From JAAYCI01 sp964370195 (GTDB lineage: Bacteria; Bacillota; Clostridia; Oscillospirales; Ruminococcaceae): DNA of 6,523 nt. How positions within the stretch are numbered: position 1 is the first letter of the stretch; each line of letters opens with the position of its first letter. Location of the stretch: positions 1 to 6,523 of the forward strand of contig CAYJIH010000069.1 in assembly GCA_964370195.1 (NCBI GenBank), written 5' to 3'. Positions 1 to 6,416 of this stretch are shown here, one piece after another. The position numbers and the translations under genes were made by a program. The notes beneath the pieces were generated by a model. The model worked only from the letters and a program-made list of their open reading frames with translations. It was not told the origin of the DNA and ran no database searches.

Positions 1-807
1 TTTATATCGCTTGGCAAGGTGTTGCAGGTGCTCGGGTGTGCTGCCACAACAGCCGCCAATCCACACTTCGCCAAGTGTTTCAATGCCGGCAAATTCTGCG
101 GCAAAACGCTCGGCGTCTTCGTAGCAAATGCCTTCCTCTTCAAACTGCGGCAAGCCGGCGTTTGGTTTAAAAATAATGGGCAAGCTTGTGTGTTGGCGAA
201 ATTCTTTTGCAATGGGCAGCGATACTTCCGGCTCAAGCGAGCAGTTTAACCCAATGGCTACAAGCGGATACGCCGAAAGTGTTGTTACCATGTCCTGCAC
301 CGAGTTGCCCATCATCGTTTTGCCTGCCTTTGTAAAACTCATGGAGCAAAGAAGGGGAATGCCCAACGGCACGGCCTCTTTTACGGCAATTTCTAACATA
401 TTGATGTCCATAAATGTTTCGAAAAATACATAGTCGGGCTGCTGTGCAGCGCCGGCTTTTAAAATGTCTCGGTATTGCCTTGCGCAGTCTTCCTCGCTTA
501 AATCGCCGTATGGCTCTAAAAGTTCCGAAAGAGGGCCGATGTCCAGTGCTACTTTTGCCTTGCCATTTGCGGCCTGTTTTGCCAGCAAAACACCCTCTGC
601 CACAACTTGTGCAAGGGGAAATTCCAGCTTACTATACTCGTTTGCACTAAAGGTATTGCTACAAATAATGTCGCTCCCGGCGTCTATATAACGTTTATGT
701 ATGTCTAAAACACGCGCAGGCGCTGTGACGCTTTGCTGCGAAACCGCCTCGCTGCTGTGCTGCATTAAAATACTACCAATACCACCGTCTAAAAGGGTAA
801 TGCTCAT
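1..807 (-). CDS. Homocysteine S-methyltransferase family protein (partial, 3' end outside window)
   Basis: This reading frame starts at ATG 807-805 and stays open to base 1, giving 269 residues with no stop, so the C-terminus is missing. Reverse translation shows the homocysteine methyltransferase barrel: N-terminal LLDGGIGSIL (residues 5-14), ICSNTFSANEY (48-58), DIGPLSELLEPYG (89-101), FFET (128-131), and the three family zinc ligands in GLNCS (Cys189) and GGCCGSTPEH (Cys253, Cys254). The family moves a methyl group to the zinc-bound thiol of homocysteine to form methionine, in the cytoplasm. The start is supported by a perfect AGGAGG 5 bases upstream (818-813). The visible part ends about where the domain normally ends. 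The gene could therefore be a single-domain enzyme of roughly 280-300 residues, or the N-terminal module of a cobalamin-dependent MetH continuing with pterin- and B12-binding domains. The window cannot decide which. Family assignment is firm; methyl donor is unknown. Confidence 0.93.
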   Translation of the reverse strand, partial: MSITLLDGGIGSILMQHSSEAVSQQSVTAPARVLDIHKRYIDAGSDIICSNTFSANEYSKLEFPLAQVVAEGVLLAKQAANGKAKVALDIGPLSELLEPYGDLSEEDCARQYRDILKAGAAQQPDYVFFETFMDINMLEIAVKEAVPLGIPLLCSMSFTKAGKTMMGNSVQDMVTTLSAYPLVAIGLNCSLEPEVSLPIAKEFRQHTSLPIIFKPNAGLPQFEEEGICYEDAERFAAEFAGIETLGEVWIGGCCGSTPEHLQHLAKRYK

Positions 808-812
808 ACATG

Positions 813-818
813 CCTCCT
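813..818 (-). promoter_or_regulatory. Ribosome binding site of the homocysteine methyltransferase gene
   Basis: The minus strand reads AGGAGG, with 5 bases between it and the ATG at 807. This match to the 16S rRNA 3' end fixes the start. A second ATG at 811-809 is in another frame and too close to the site. Confidence 0.85.
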
Positions 819-820
819 CT

Positions 821-850
821 ATATGTGTATGTGTATAAATATATGTGTAT
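821..850. repeat. Direct repeat ATATGTGTAT, two copies 20 bp apart, in the methyltransferase leader
   Basis: ATATGTGTAT occurs exactly at 821-830 and 841-850, with a further GTGTAT at 831-836. The copies lie two helical turns apart, just upstream of the ribosome binding site, in the only space where a promoter for the minus-strand methyltransferase could sit. On the minus strand TTGATT (about 868-863) and TATATT-like hexamers are present, but the spacing is poor, so I do not call a promoter. The repeat may be a regulator site or just low-complexity AT sequence. The interval is too short for a SAM riboswitch. Confidence 0.4.
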
Positions 851-874
851 TTATAGTAATCAAATTGATTTTTC

Positions 875-933
875 CACATAAACGAAGAAAGCACTCCCAA
901 TAGGCGGGTGGGGGCGCTTTCTTCGTTTATGTG
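875..933 (-). terminator. Strong symmetric hairpin, probable (bidirectional) terminator after the chemoreceptor gene
   Basis: The arms 875-892 and 916-933 are perfect 18-bp inverted repeats. After one mismatch (893/915) the stem continues for six pairs (894-899 with 909-914, one G-T), leaving a 9-base loop. The chemoreceptor stop is 22 bases away on the upstream side. No long U-run follows the full stem. However, on either strand the GC-rich inner stem is followed by the T-rich sequence TTTCTTCGTTTATG within the outer arm, so the element could stop transcription from both sides. There is no gene on the plus strand to the left, so the chemoreceptor is the expected target. A role as attenuator for the methyltransferase gene is possible if that gene lacks its own promoter. 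Confidence 0.75.
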
Positions 934-955
934 CCACCATATATAACATACATGG

Positions 956-2635
956 TTATCTTCTAAATGTAAAGCGTGCCGTCATTGTTTCAAGGGTGTT
1001 TGCTTGGCTTAATAACTCTTCGCTAATCGAGGCAGTTTGCACCGCGGCCGATGTGTTGACGTCCACCACAGAAGAAATTTGCTCTACACCGTCTTTAATT
1101 TGCTCGGCAGATACGGCTTGCTCTTCGGTGGAGCTTGCAATATCATCCACAAGGGCGCTGAGTGCAAAGGCGCCTTCGAAAATGTTTGTGATGGATGTGG
1201 ATGTGGCCTGTGCCACCTTGTTGCCTTCTTCCACCGCGGCAAGGGTTTCTTCAATTAAAGTAGCGGTGTCTCTTGCCGAAGCCGCCGAGCGCGATGCCAA
1301 ATTGCGCACTTCATCGGCCACCACGGCAAACCCTTTGCCCGAAACGCCGGCCCTTGCTGCCTCCACTGCCGCGTTGAGCGACAAGATGTTTGTTTGGAAG
1401 GCAATGTCGTCGATGGTTTTAATAATGTTGCTAATTTCATGCGATTTGTTGTTGATTTGCTCCATCGCACGCATCATGTCTTGCATTTGTTCGTTGCTTA
1501 ATTTTAAAGATTCTTGCGTAGAGGTGTTGGCTTTTTTTACACTGCGTGCGTCGTCGGCCGTTTGTTTAATACGGCCCGACACTTCGTTTACCGAAACGGT
1601 GAGCATTTGGATGGCCGACGCTTGCGAGCTGGCACCTTGCGACATATCCTGGGCATTGTGGGCCAGTTGTTCGCTGCCACTGCGCACCAAGTTCGACGAA
1701 CTTTGCAGCTGTTTTAATGTAAGGGGCAAGTCTTCGTTGATTTTGTTGTAGGCCGTGGCAAGCGGAGCATAATGCCCCACAAACAGCTGGCCGCTTATTT
1801 CCTGATGGGTAAAATCGCCTTGAGACATGGCGGTAAGGCCGTCGCTTAATTCCCGAATGATAGACGACACGTTCGATACCATCTCTTTTGTAGAGCCCAC
1901 CAAAATGCCAATTTCCGTTTTATCGGTTTTTAAATCAAGATGATATGCCAAATTTCCTTTTGAAATTTCGTGCAGCGCATTCGAGCATTTTGTGATGGGT
2001 TTGATAAGGCGTTTTGAAATAATAATCTCAGAAAAGAATTGCACCACGATGATGAGCACAAGCAAAATGAGCATAATAATGTAGATAACGGTGTTTTGAA
2101 ACACGGTATAGGCCACCATTTGCTCTGTGCGTGTGTCTATCATGGTGCTTAATTCGGTTTGCAAGGCGGCAATTTGGCCTAGGCCACTTTCGTATTCCTC
2201 GCCAAAAACACTGTCCATGGCTTCTTGCTGGTTGCCCGCCGTTACGGCGTCCATGGCGGCACTTTCCAGTGGAATAAGGTTGTTCGAAAGCGCTTGCATG
2301 GCTTCAATAATGCCCGCCTCTTCGTCTGTAATGCCAATGGCAAGCATGTTTTCAACACCAATGTCCCTGTTTTTTAACGTGTTCACTTCTTCCCAGTAAT
2401 TGTCGAAATGTTGGATATCGCCCGTGGCGGCATAGGCGCGCACCTCCGATGTTAAATAGGCCGAGCCATCCATAAATCGGTTTAAATTGATGATTAAATT
2501 GGCTCTATCAGTGCTGTAAGCGTTGCTTTGTGTGCTTAAAAAAACCGAACCCACAAAAGACAACACCAGCATTAAAATAAGAGCTGCGCCCGTGAGGATT
2601 CTTAACCGCTGCATGGTGGTTGCTTTAATCGCCAT
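956..2635 (-). CDS. Methyl-accepting chemotaxis protein (transmembrane chemoreceptor)
   Basis: This is a complete 559-residue receptor that senses a signal outside the membrane and controls the CheA-CheW kinase. Residues 11-33 form a first membrane helix. Residues 34-180 are an extracytoplasmic, largely helical sensor of the four-helix-bundle kind, with no ligand motif I recognise. A second membrane helix spans about 181-205. A HAMP domain follows (about 206-260, with Pro213), then a second HAMP-like stretch (about 262-303, containing SQGDFT), then the long signalling coiled coil. The kinase-contact tip is nearly canonical: DIAFQTNILSLNAAVEAARA (410-429), then GKGFAVVADEVRNLASRS (433-450). 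The C-terminus (TARFTFRR) has no CheR-binding pentapeptide. The start is ATG 2635 behind a GGGGG-type ribosome site about 8 bases upstream. The gene is monocistronic by layout, with its own promoter and a hairpin after the stop. The ligand is unknown. Confidence 0.96.
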   Translation of the reverse strand: MAIKATTMQRLRILTGAALILMLVLSFVGSVFLSTQSNAYSTDRANLIINLNRFMDGSAYLTSEVRAYAATGDIQHFDNYWEEVNTLKNRDIGVENMLAIGITDEEAGIIEAMQALSNNLIPLESAAMDAVTAGNQQEAMDSVFGEEYESGLGQIAALQTELSTMIDTRTEQMVAYTVFQNTVIYIIMLILLVLIIVVQFFSEIIISKRLIKPITKCSNALHEISKGNLAYHLDLKTDKTEIGILVGSTKEMVSNVSSIIRELSDGLTAMSQGDFTHQEISGQLFVGHYAPLATAYNKINEDLPLTLKQLQSSSNLVRSGSEQLAHNAQDMSQGASSQASAIQMLTVSVNEVSGRIKQTADDARSVKKANTSTQESLKLSNEQMQDMMRAMEQINNKSHEISNIIKTIDDIAFQTNILSLNAAVEAARAGVSGKGFAVVADEVRNLASRSAASARDTATLIEETLAAVEEGNKVAQATSTSITNIFEGAFALSALVDDIASSTEEQAVSAEQIKDGVEQISSVVDVNTSAAVQTASISEELLSQANTLETMTARFTFRR

Positions 2636-2701
2636 TTTTAGTGCCCCCTTGCTCTTCTATCTACGTGTGGATGCTTCGGAAAAAGGGTGTTCTTTGTTCA
2701 A

Positions 2702-2730
2702 ATCATATAGTTAAATTTTACGTTTGTCAA
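2702..2730 (-). promoter_or_regulatory. Sigma-A-type promoter of the chemoreceptor gene
   Basis: On the minus strand, TTGACA (2730-2725) and TATGAT (2707-2702) are separated by exactly 17 bases. That is six of six and five of six matches to the sigma-70/sigma-A consensus. Transcription would begin near 2695, leaving a leader of about 60 bases before ATG 2635. I saw no convincing flagellar sigma-28 (TAAA-N15-GCCGATAA) promoter for this gene, which suggests housekeeping rather than late-flagellar expression. Confidence 0.8.
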
Positions 2731-3361
2731 TAAAATTTATATTTTATACAAGTTCACTCTTCTGAAAAAAACGAGAGAAGGGAATTTGGCCTCGCAAATA
2801 CTTTTTAGCTGTGAACCCGGCTGGAAAATCTGTTTTTTTTGTCACATTTGACCAACTGTGTATTTTTGTCTTTAAACGATAAATCGATAAAAATATGTTT
2901 CGCTATTTTTTTAACAAAACGGAATCATCGGCGGGAAAATATATGATGAATTTATGTGTGTAAAAGGTGAAAATTGTAGTAATATCAGAGAAAATAGTAG
3001 GGCGACACGTTTGCACAGTTTGGGTGTACATAATTTGGCAAAAGCGGCATGAAAAAAACAAAAATAGGGAAATAGGGAGTGAACAAGGATTTTTGCTTTA
3101 TTTTTAAGACAGGGTGTGTTCTTTAAAGAGATCTTTTTGACATTTTCCGTTTTTAGCGTGGAAATGTGAAAAGCAGATCATAATGACAGTTGCTGAATCG
3201 AGCATATTGGGGAAAACATTTACGGTTTGGCCTAAACATTGCTGTGCGTCTTTTTAGAATGTAAGATGTTTTTGGCCGATTCTGGTAGGAAAGGGACGAT
3301 ACAGGAAGATGAAACACAATTACCGGCATCCTCTAGTGTATTTATACTATTTTTGTTTGCG
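2731..3361. other. Long AT-rich divergent intergenic region without a supportable gene
   Basis: About 630 bp between the two divergent promoters. The base composition is markedly more AT-rich than the flanking genes, with many A and T runs. Reading all frames, I found only frames of under 50 codons without proper ribosome sites, for example 3183-3257 (24 residues) and 3266-3406 (46 residues). A weak imperfect hairpin exists at 3140-3167 (ACATTTTCC with GGAAATGT, one bulge). TTGACA at 3137-3142 has no matching -10. A GCCGAT at 3275-3280 has only a poor TAGA 16 bases upstream, so a sigma-28 promoter is not supported. The region could hold upstream regulatory sites, an unannotated small RNA or a decayed gene. 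Confidence 0.6.
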
Positions 3362-3390
3362 TTGCTAAAGGAAAAATTGTATACTATAAT
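3362..3390 (+). promoter_or_regulatory. Sigma-A-type promoter of the glycosyltransferase-rfbF pair
   Basis: TTGCTA (3362-3367) and a perfect TATAAT (3385-3390) are spaced by 17 bases, so transcription should begin near 3397. The -10 box is flanked directly by the inverted repeat TATAC (3380-3384) and GTATA (3391-3395). A weaker second candidate lies just upstream (TTACCG 3320-3325, TATACT 3343-3348, spacer 17). The predicted transcription start would leave only a few bases before an in-frame GTG at 3403, which supports the later start at 3433. Confidence 0.75.
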
Positions 3391-3419
3391 GTATATTGTT
3401 CAGTGATAAAAAGAGTAAA

Positions 3420-3425
3420 AGGAGG
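3420..3425 (+). promoter_or_regulatory. Ribosome binding site that sets the glycosyltransferase start at GTG 3433
   Basis: A perfect AGGAGG lies 7 bases before GTG 3433. The frame is open from GTG 3403, but that codon has no ribosome site, lies almost at the predicted transcription start, and would place this AGGAGG inside the coding region. The shorter protein begins directly before the conserved glycosyltransferase N-terminal strand. Confidence 0.88.
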
Positions 3426-3432
3426 CTATATA

Positions 3433-5544
3433 GTGGCCCCAAATAAGACGCCAATTCTTTCCATTGGCATGATTGTAAAAGATGAAATTCGCTCTATCGA
3501 GCGTTGTTTGCGTGCGCTAGGCCCGCTGCGAAAGGCCATTTCGTGTGAGCTTGTAATTGCCGACACAGGCTCGCACGATGGAACGCGCGAGGTGGCGGAA
3601 AAATATGCCGATATTTTGTTTGATTTTGAATGGATACACGATTTCTCTGCCGCGAGAAATGCCGTGCTGGAGCGTTGCCATGGCACGTGGTGCTTGATGG
3701 TGGATGCTGACGAATATTTAGATGAAGATGTAAAAGAACTGTGTGCTTTTTTAAAAAGCCCTTCTCATAATGAATATGAGGCCATCAACATTATCCAGCG
3801 AAATTATAGCTCGCGCGAGATGGTGGAAAATGATTGCGCCGATTTTGAGGCGCTGCGCCTGTTTCGTTTGGATTGTGGTTTTCGGTACAGTGGCACCATC
3901 CATGAGTCGATCCATTTGATAGGAAAATTAGGGTATGGCAGGCTGCCCTCTGTTGTGTTGCATCACGATGGGTATGCCCAAAGCACAAATGAAGAGTGGG
4001 AGGCCCATAAAGCGCGGTGCGAGCGCAACCAAAAATTACTAAAACAGAAATTGGCAAACGGCGGGGAGGACGCCCCTACGTTGTATGTGCAACTCATTGA
4101 ATCTACGTATGATAAAAAAAGCCGCAAGCATTATTGCGAACTTGGTTATCAGTATTTTGCTTCCAATCAAAGAAAAACGCTTACCATGGCAGAGCAAGCC
4201 TTGGCTTGCCGTATTATAGCGTGTTGGCTTTTTTGGAAAGAAGAGCGTGCATTTTCTTTTTTACAAACGGTTTTGCCACAAATAGAAACCCACTTTTTAT
4301 ACTTATGTGACATCAGTTTTTATGCAGCACAGTTTTATGAGTGCGAAAAAGAGTACGAAAAAGCACTGGGGTATTGCCGCCAATACGAAAAGGCTCTTCA
4401 AATGTACGACAAGGGAACCTTTGATGCAAGCCATTTTGTCGTCTCCTCGCCCAGCTGTGTTTATATCCAAGAACGCCTAACACATCAGGTGCGTTTGGCA
4501 CGTCTTCTTTATGAAACAGGTGATGCGGATGCTGCAAAGAAACCCATACAAACACTTTCGTTTGTACAGCTTTTCCAATATGAATCAACGTTTGAAACGT
4601 ATTTACAGCTGCTTTTAGACATGGGTGCTGTTTCTTGGGTGCCGGCACAGGCGGCCACCATGTTTGCCGCACTGGACTTGCATGAAGAAGGGAAACAGAA
4701 AGAGCAAGCGTATACGGTGGTGATGAGATTGCTTACCAAAGCGCTGGCAAAGGAAAGGAATATGCCATCTTGGCGTATTTTAGAAACAGCGCCGGGCGAG
4801 GTGGGTCTCAGTGTGCAAATGATGCGCGAAAAGCAACCCGAGCAAATAGAAGCCCTTTTAAAACAAGTGAATAACTGGAGCATGCTATCGCCCTTGGCGG
4901 TATACTATGCCATCGAGCGTCGCTGCCGTTTGCCCGAGGCATTTTTTAAGCAAAACATCGATGTGTTGCAAAAGCTGGCGGTGTTTTTCACGATGCAGCA
5001 CAACACAGCCGATAGCCTGCTTTCTTGGGCAGGAGCAAGGCAGGGAGAGCAAAGCTTGCCATATGTGCATTTCGTGCTTGATTATTGCACGCTGATTTTG
5101 CAAAAAGGTGGGCATAGTGATGATGAATGGGGCGCTCTTTGTCGTTTATTTGTACACATGGCAAGCGCGCTAAATACACAGTTGTACAAAGCAGAATTTT
5201 TGGCGAACCGCAGCGATTGGAATATTTTACCAAGTATGCAACACTTTGCGTTGTTGTTGCTTTTTGGTAAAAAAGCCCTGGAAGAAAAGGACGAACTGCT
5301 GTTTATTAAAACATTACAGGAAGGTGTGCGTGTGGCACCGCAGATGAAGCATTTTGTGGCGTTTTTATCGGACACACAGCATCACCTTGCCGCGTTCCCA
5401 TCGGCGGAAATGGCAGCGCTTGCCACACAGGTAAAAGCTCTTTTGGCACCGTTAAACCCACAGGATCCAAGCGTTGCACAACTAAAAATGAGCGAAGCAT
5501 ACCGCATGGTGGCACCGCTGGTAGAGTCAAAATACGCGGTGTGA
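3433..5544 (+). CDS. Family 2 glycosyltransferase with long helical, TPR-like C-terminal region
   Basis: The protein is 703 residues from GTG 3433. Residues 6-185 form a GT-A fold of the GT2 family: PILSIGMIVKDEIRSIERCL (7-26), the nucleotide-site motif VIADTGSHDGT (41-51), HDFSAARN (69-76), the metal-binding acidic motif DADE (91-94), and GTIHESI (154-160) with VLHHDGY after it. This DFSxARN/DADE subtype is common in bacterial surface-glycan and protein glycosylation loci, where it transfers sugar from a nucleotide-sugar in the cytoplasm. There is no signal peptide or clear membrane segment. Residues of about 215-700 are helical. They include TPR-like stretches near 298-322 (KEYEKALGYCRQYEKAL) and 352-373 (RLARLLYETGDADAAKK). 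They could bind a protein acceptor, though the second half has no motif I know. Spacing of 89 bases to rfbF suggests one transcript. Donor and acceptor are unknown. Flagellin is a candidate only from context. Confidence 0.9.
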   Translation: MAPNKTPILSIGMIVKDEIRSIERCLRALGPLRKAISCELVIADTGSHDGTREVAEKYADILFDFEWIHDFSAARNAVLERCHGTWCLMVDADEYLDEDVKELCAFLKSPSHNEYEAINIIQRNYSSREMVENDCADFEALRLFRLDCGFRYSGTIHESIHLIGKLGYGRLPSVVLHHDGYAQSTNEEWEAHKARCERNQKLLKQKLANGGEDAPTLYVQLIESTYDKKSRKHYCELGYQYFASNQRKTLTMAEQALACRIIACWLFWKEERAFSFLQTVLPQIETHFLYLCDISFYAAQFYECEKEYEKALGYCRQYEKALQMYDKGTFDASHFVVSSPSCVYIQERLTHQVRLARLLYETGDADAAKKPIQTLSFVQLFQYESTFETYLQLLLDMGAVSWVPAQAATMFAALDLHEEGKQKEQAYTVVMRLLTKALAKERNMPSWRILETAPGEVGLSVQMMREKQPEQIEALLKQVNNWSMLSPLAVYYAIERRCRLPEAFFKQNIDVLQKLAVFFTMQHNTADSLLSWAGARQGEQSLPYVHFVLDYCTLILQKGGHSDDEWGALCRLFVHMASALNTQLYKAEFLANRSDWNILPSMQHFALLLLFGKKALEEKDELLFIKTLQEGVRVAPQMKHFVAFLSDTQHHLAAFPSAEMAALATQVKALLAPLNPQDPSVAQLKMSEAYRMVAPLVESKYAV

Positions 5545-5633
5545 AAAAATGAATTGGCAACAAAAAAACCTGCCACACAGAGGGCAAGCATTCATGTTGT
5601 TTTATAAAAAGTAAAAAAGGGGAGCGATTTTAC

Positions 5634-6416
5634 GTGAAAGTTGTCATTTTGGCCGGCGGGCTTGGCACACGCATCTCGGAAGAAAGTCATCTGCGTCCAA
5701 AACCCATGATTGAAATAGGGGAAAAGCCCATTTTGTGGCATATTATGAAGTATTATTCCCATTACGGGTTTTCCGATTTTATCATTTGCTGTGGTTATAA
5801 AGGGCATATGATCAAGGAATATTTTGCAAATTATTATTTGTATGGGTCTGATATTACGTTTGATTTTAAAAACAACGGCGAAATTGTTATACACAATAAT
5901 GTGTCTGAACCGTGGCGTGTAACCATTGTAGACACCGGCTTGCACACACAAACCGGCGGGCGCATTCGCCGTGTTGCAAAGTATATTGACAACGAGCCAT
6001 TTATGTTAACGTATGGCGACGGTGTAAGCGATGTGAATTTACATTCGTTAGTAAAGCAACATGAAGAAAGTGGCAGCATGGTTACGTTGACGTCGGTGCG
6101 CCCCAGTGGGCGGTATGGTATTCTTGATTTGGACGATACAAAGAATATTGTGGTGGGCTTTCGGGAAAAAGCCACAGAGGACAGCAACTGGATCAATGCC
6201 GGTTTTATGGTGGCGCAGCCGTCTATTTTTGAGTATATTGAAGGGGATGCCACCATTTTTGAAAGAGAGCCACTGGAACGCGTGGCACAAGAGGGGAAAC
6301 TTGGCGTATACAAGCATTTTGGTTTTTGGCAGTGCATGGATACACAGCGTGACAAAGGAGCACTGGAATGGCACATTGCAAATGGCAAGGCGCCTTGGAT
6401 GATGTGGGAACAGTAG
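5634..6416 (+). CDS. rfbF: Glucose-1-phosphate cytidylyltransferase (CDP-glucose synthesis)
   Basis: The enzyme converts CTP and glucose 1-phosphate to CDP-glucose and pyrophosphate in the cytoplasm, the first step towards CDP-linked 3,6-dideoxyhexoses and other deoxysugars. It is 260 residues long against about 257 for Salmonella RfbF, which it matches throughout by eye. Seen are the nucleotide-binding start VILAGGLGTRISEESHLRPK (4-23, then PM), KPILWHIMKYYS (31-42), FIICCGYKGHMIKEYFANYY (49-68), the metal-site segment LTYGDGVSDVN (125-135), NAGFMV (188-193) and GFWQCMDTQRDK (230-241). Start is GTG 5634 with AAGGGGAG (5617-5624) 9 bases upstream. The 89-base gap after the glycosyltransferase has no clear promoter or terminator, so the two are probably cotranscribed. 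The usual partner rfbG (CDP-glucose 4,6-dehydratase) is not visible in the 107 bases that follow. Confidence 0.96.
   Translation: MKVVILAGGLGTRISEESHLRPKPMIEIGEKPILWHIMKYYSHYGFSDFIICCGYKGHMIKEYFANYYLYGSDITFDFKNNGEIVIHNNVSEPWRVTIVDTGLHTQTGGRIRRVAKYIDNEPFMLTYGDGVSDVNLHSLVKQHEESGSMVTLTSVRPSGRYGILDLDDTKNIVVGFREKATEDSNWINAGFMVAQPSIFEYIEGDATIFEREPLERVAQEGKLGVYKHFGFWQCMDTQRDKGALEWHIANGKAPWMMWEQ

Noticed and set aside
19..433. Plus-strand frames at the left edge
   Set aside because: They lie opposite the homocysteine methyltransferase frame, which has all three zinc ligands and a perfect ribosome site on the minus strand.
808..874. SAM or cobalamin riboswitch before the methyltransferase gene
   Set aside because: Only 67 bases lie between the hairpin and the start codon, and none of the conserved riboswitch core motifs is present.
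996..1751. 251-codon plus-strand frame opposite the chemoreceptor gene
   Set aside because: It is the antisense shadow of the chemoreceptor coding sequence, whose domains are complete and canonical. No ribosome site or family features.
3183..3257. 24-codon frame in the divergent spacer
   Set aside because: No ribosome binding site and no recognisable sequence feature.
3255..3282. Possible flagellar sigma-28 promoter (TAGA, 16 bases, GCCGATTC)
   Set aside because: The -35 part is poor and no gene begins at a suitable distance. A better sigma-A promoter lies next to the glycosyltransferase.
3266..3406. 46-codon frame with a hydrophobic stretch (SSVFILFLFALL) before the glycosyltransferase
   Set aside because: No ribosome binding site, and it spans the promoter of the next gene, including -35 and -10 boxes. 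Chance frame in AT-rich DNA.
5545..5633. Terminator or promoter between the glycosyltransferase and rfbF
   Set aside because: Only 4-bp complementary stretches occur (GGCA/TGCC), and TATAAA at 5603-5608 lacks a -35 at the right distance.
5834..6388. 184-codon minus-strand frame opposite rfbF
   Set aside because: Antisense shadow of rfbF, which matches its family over its full length.
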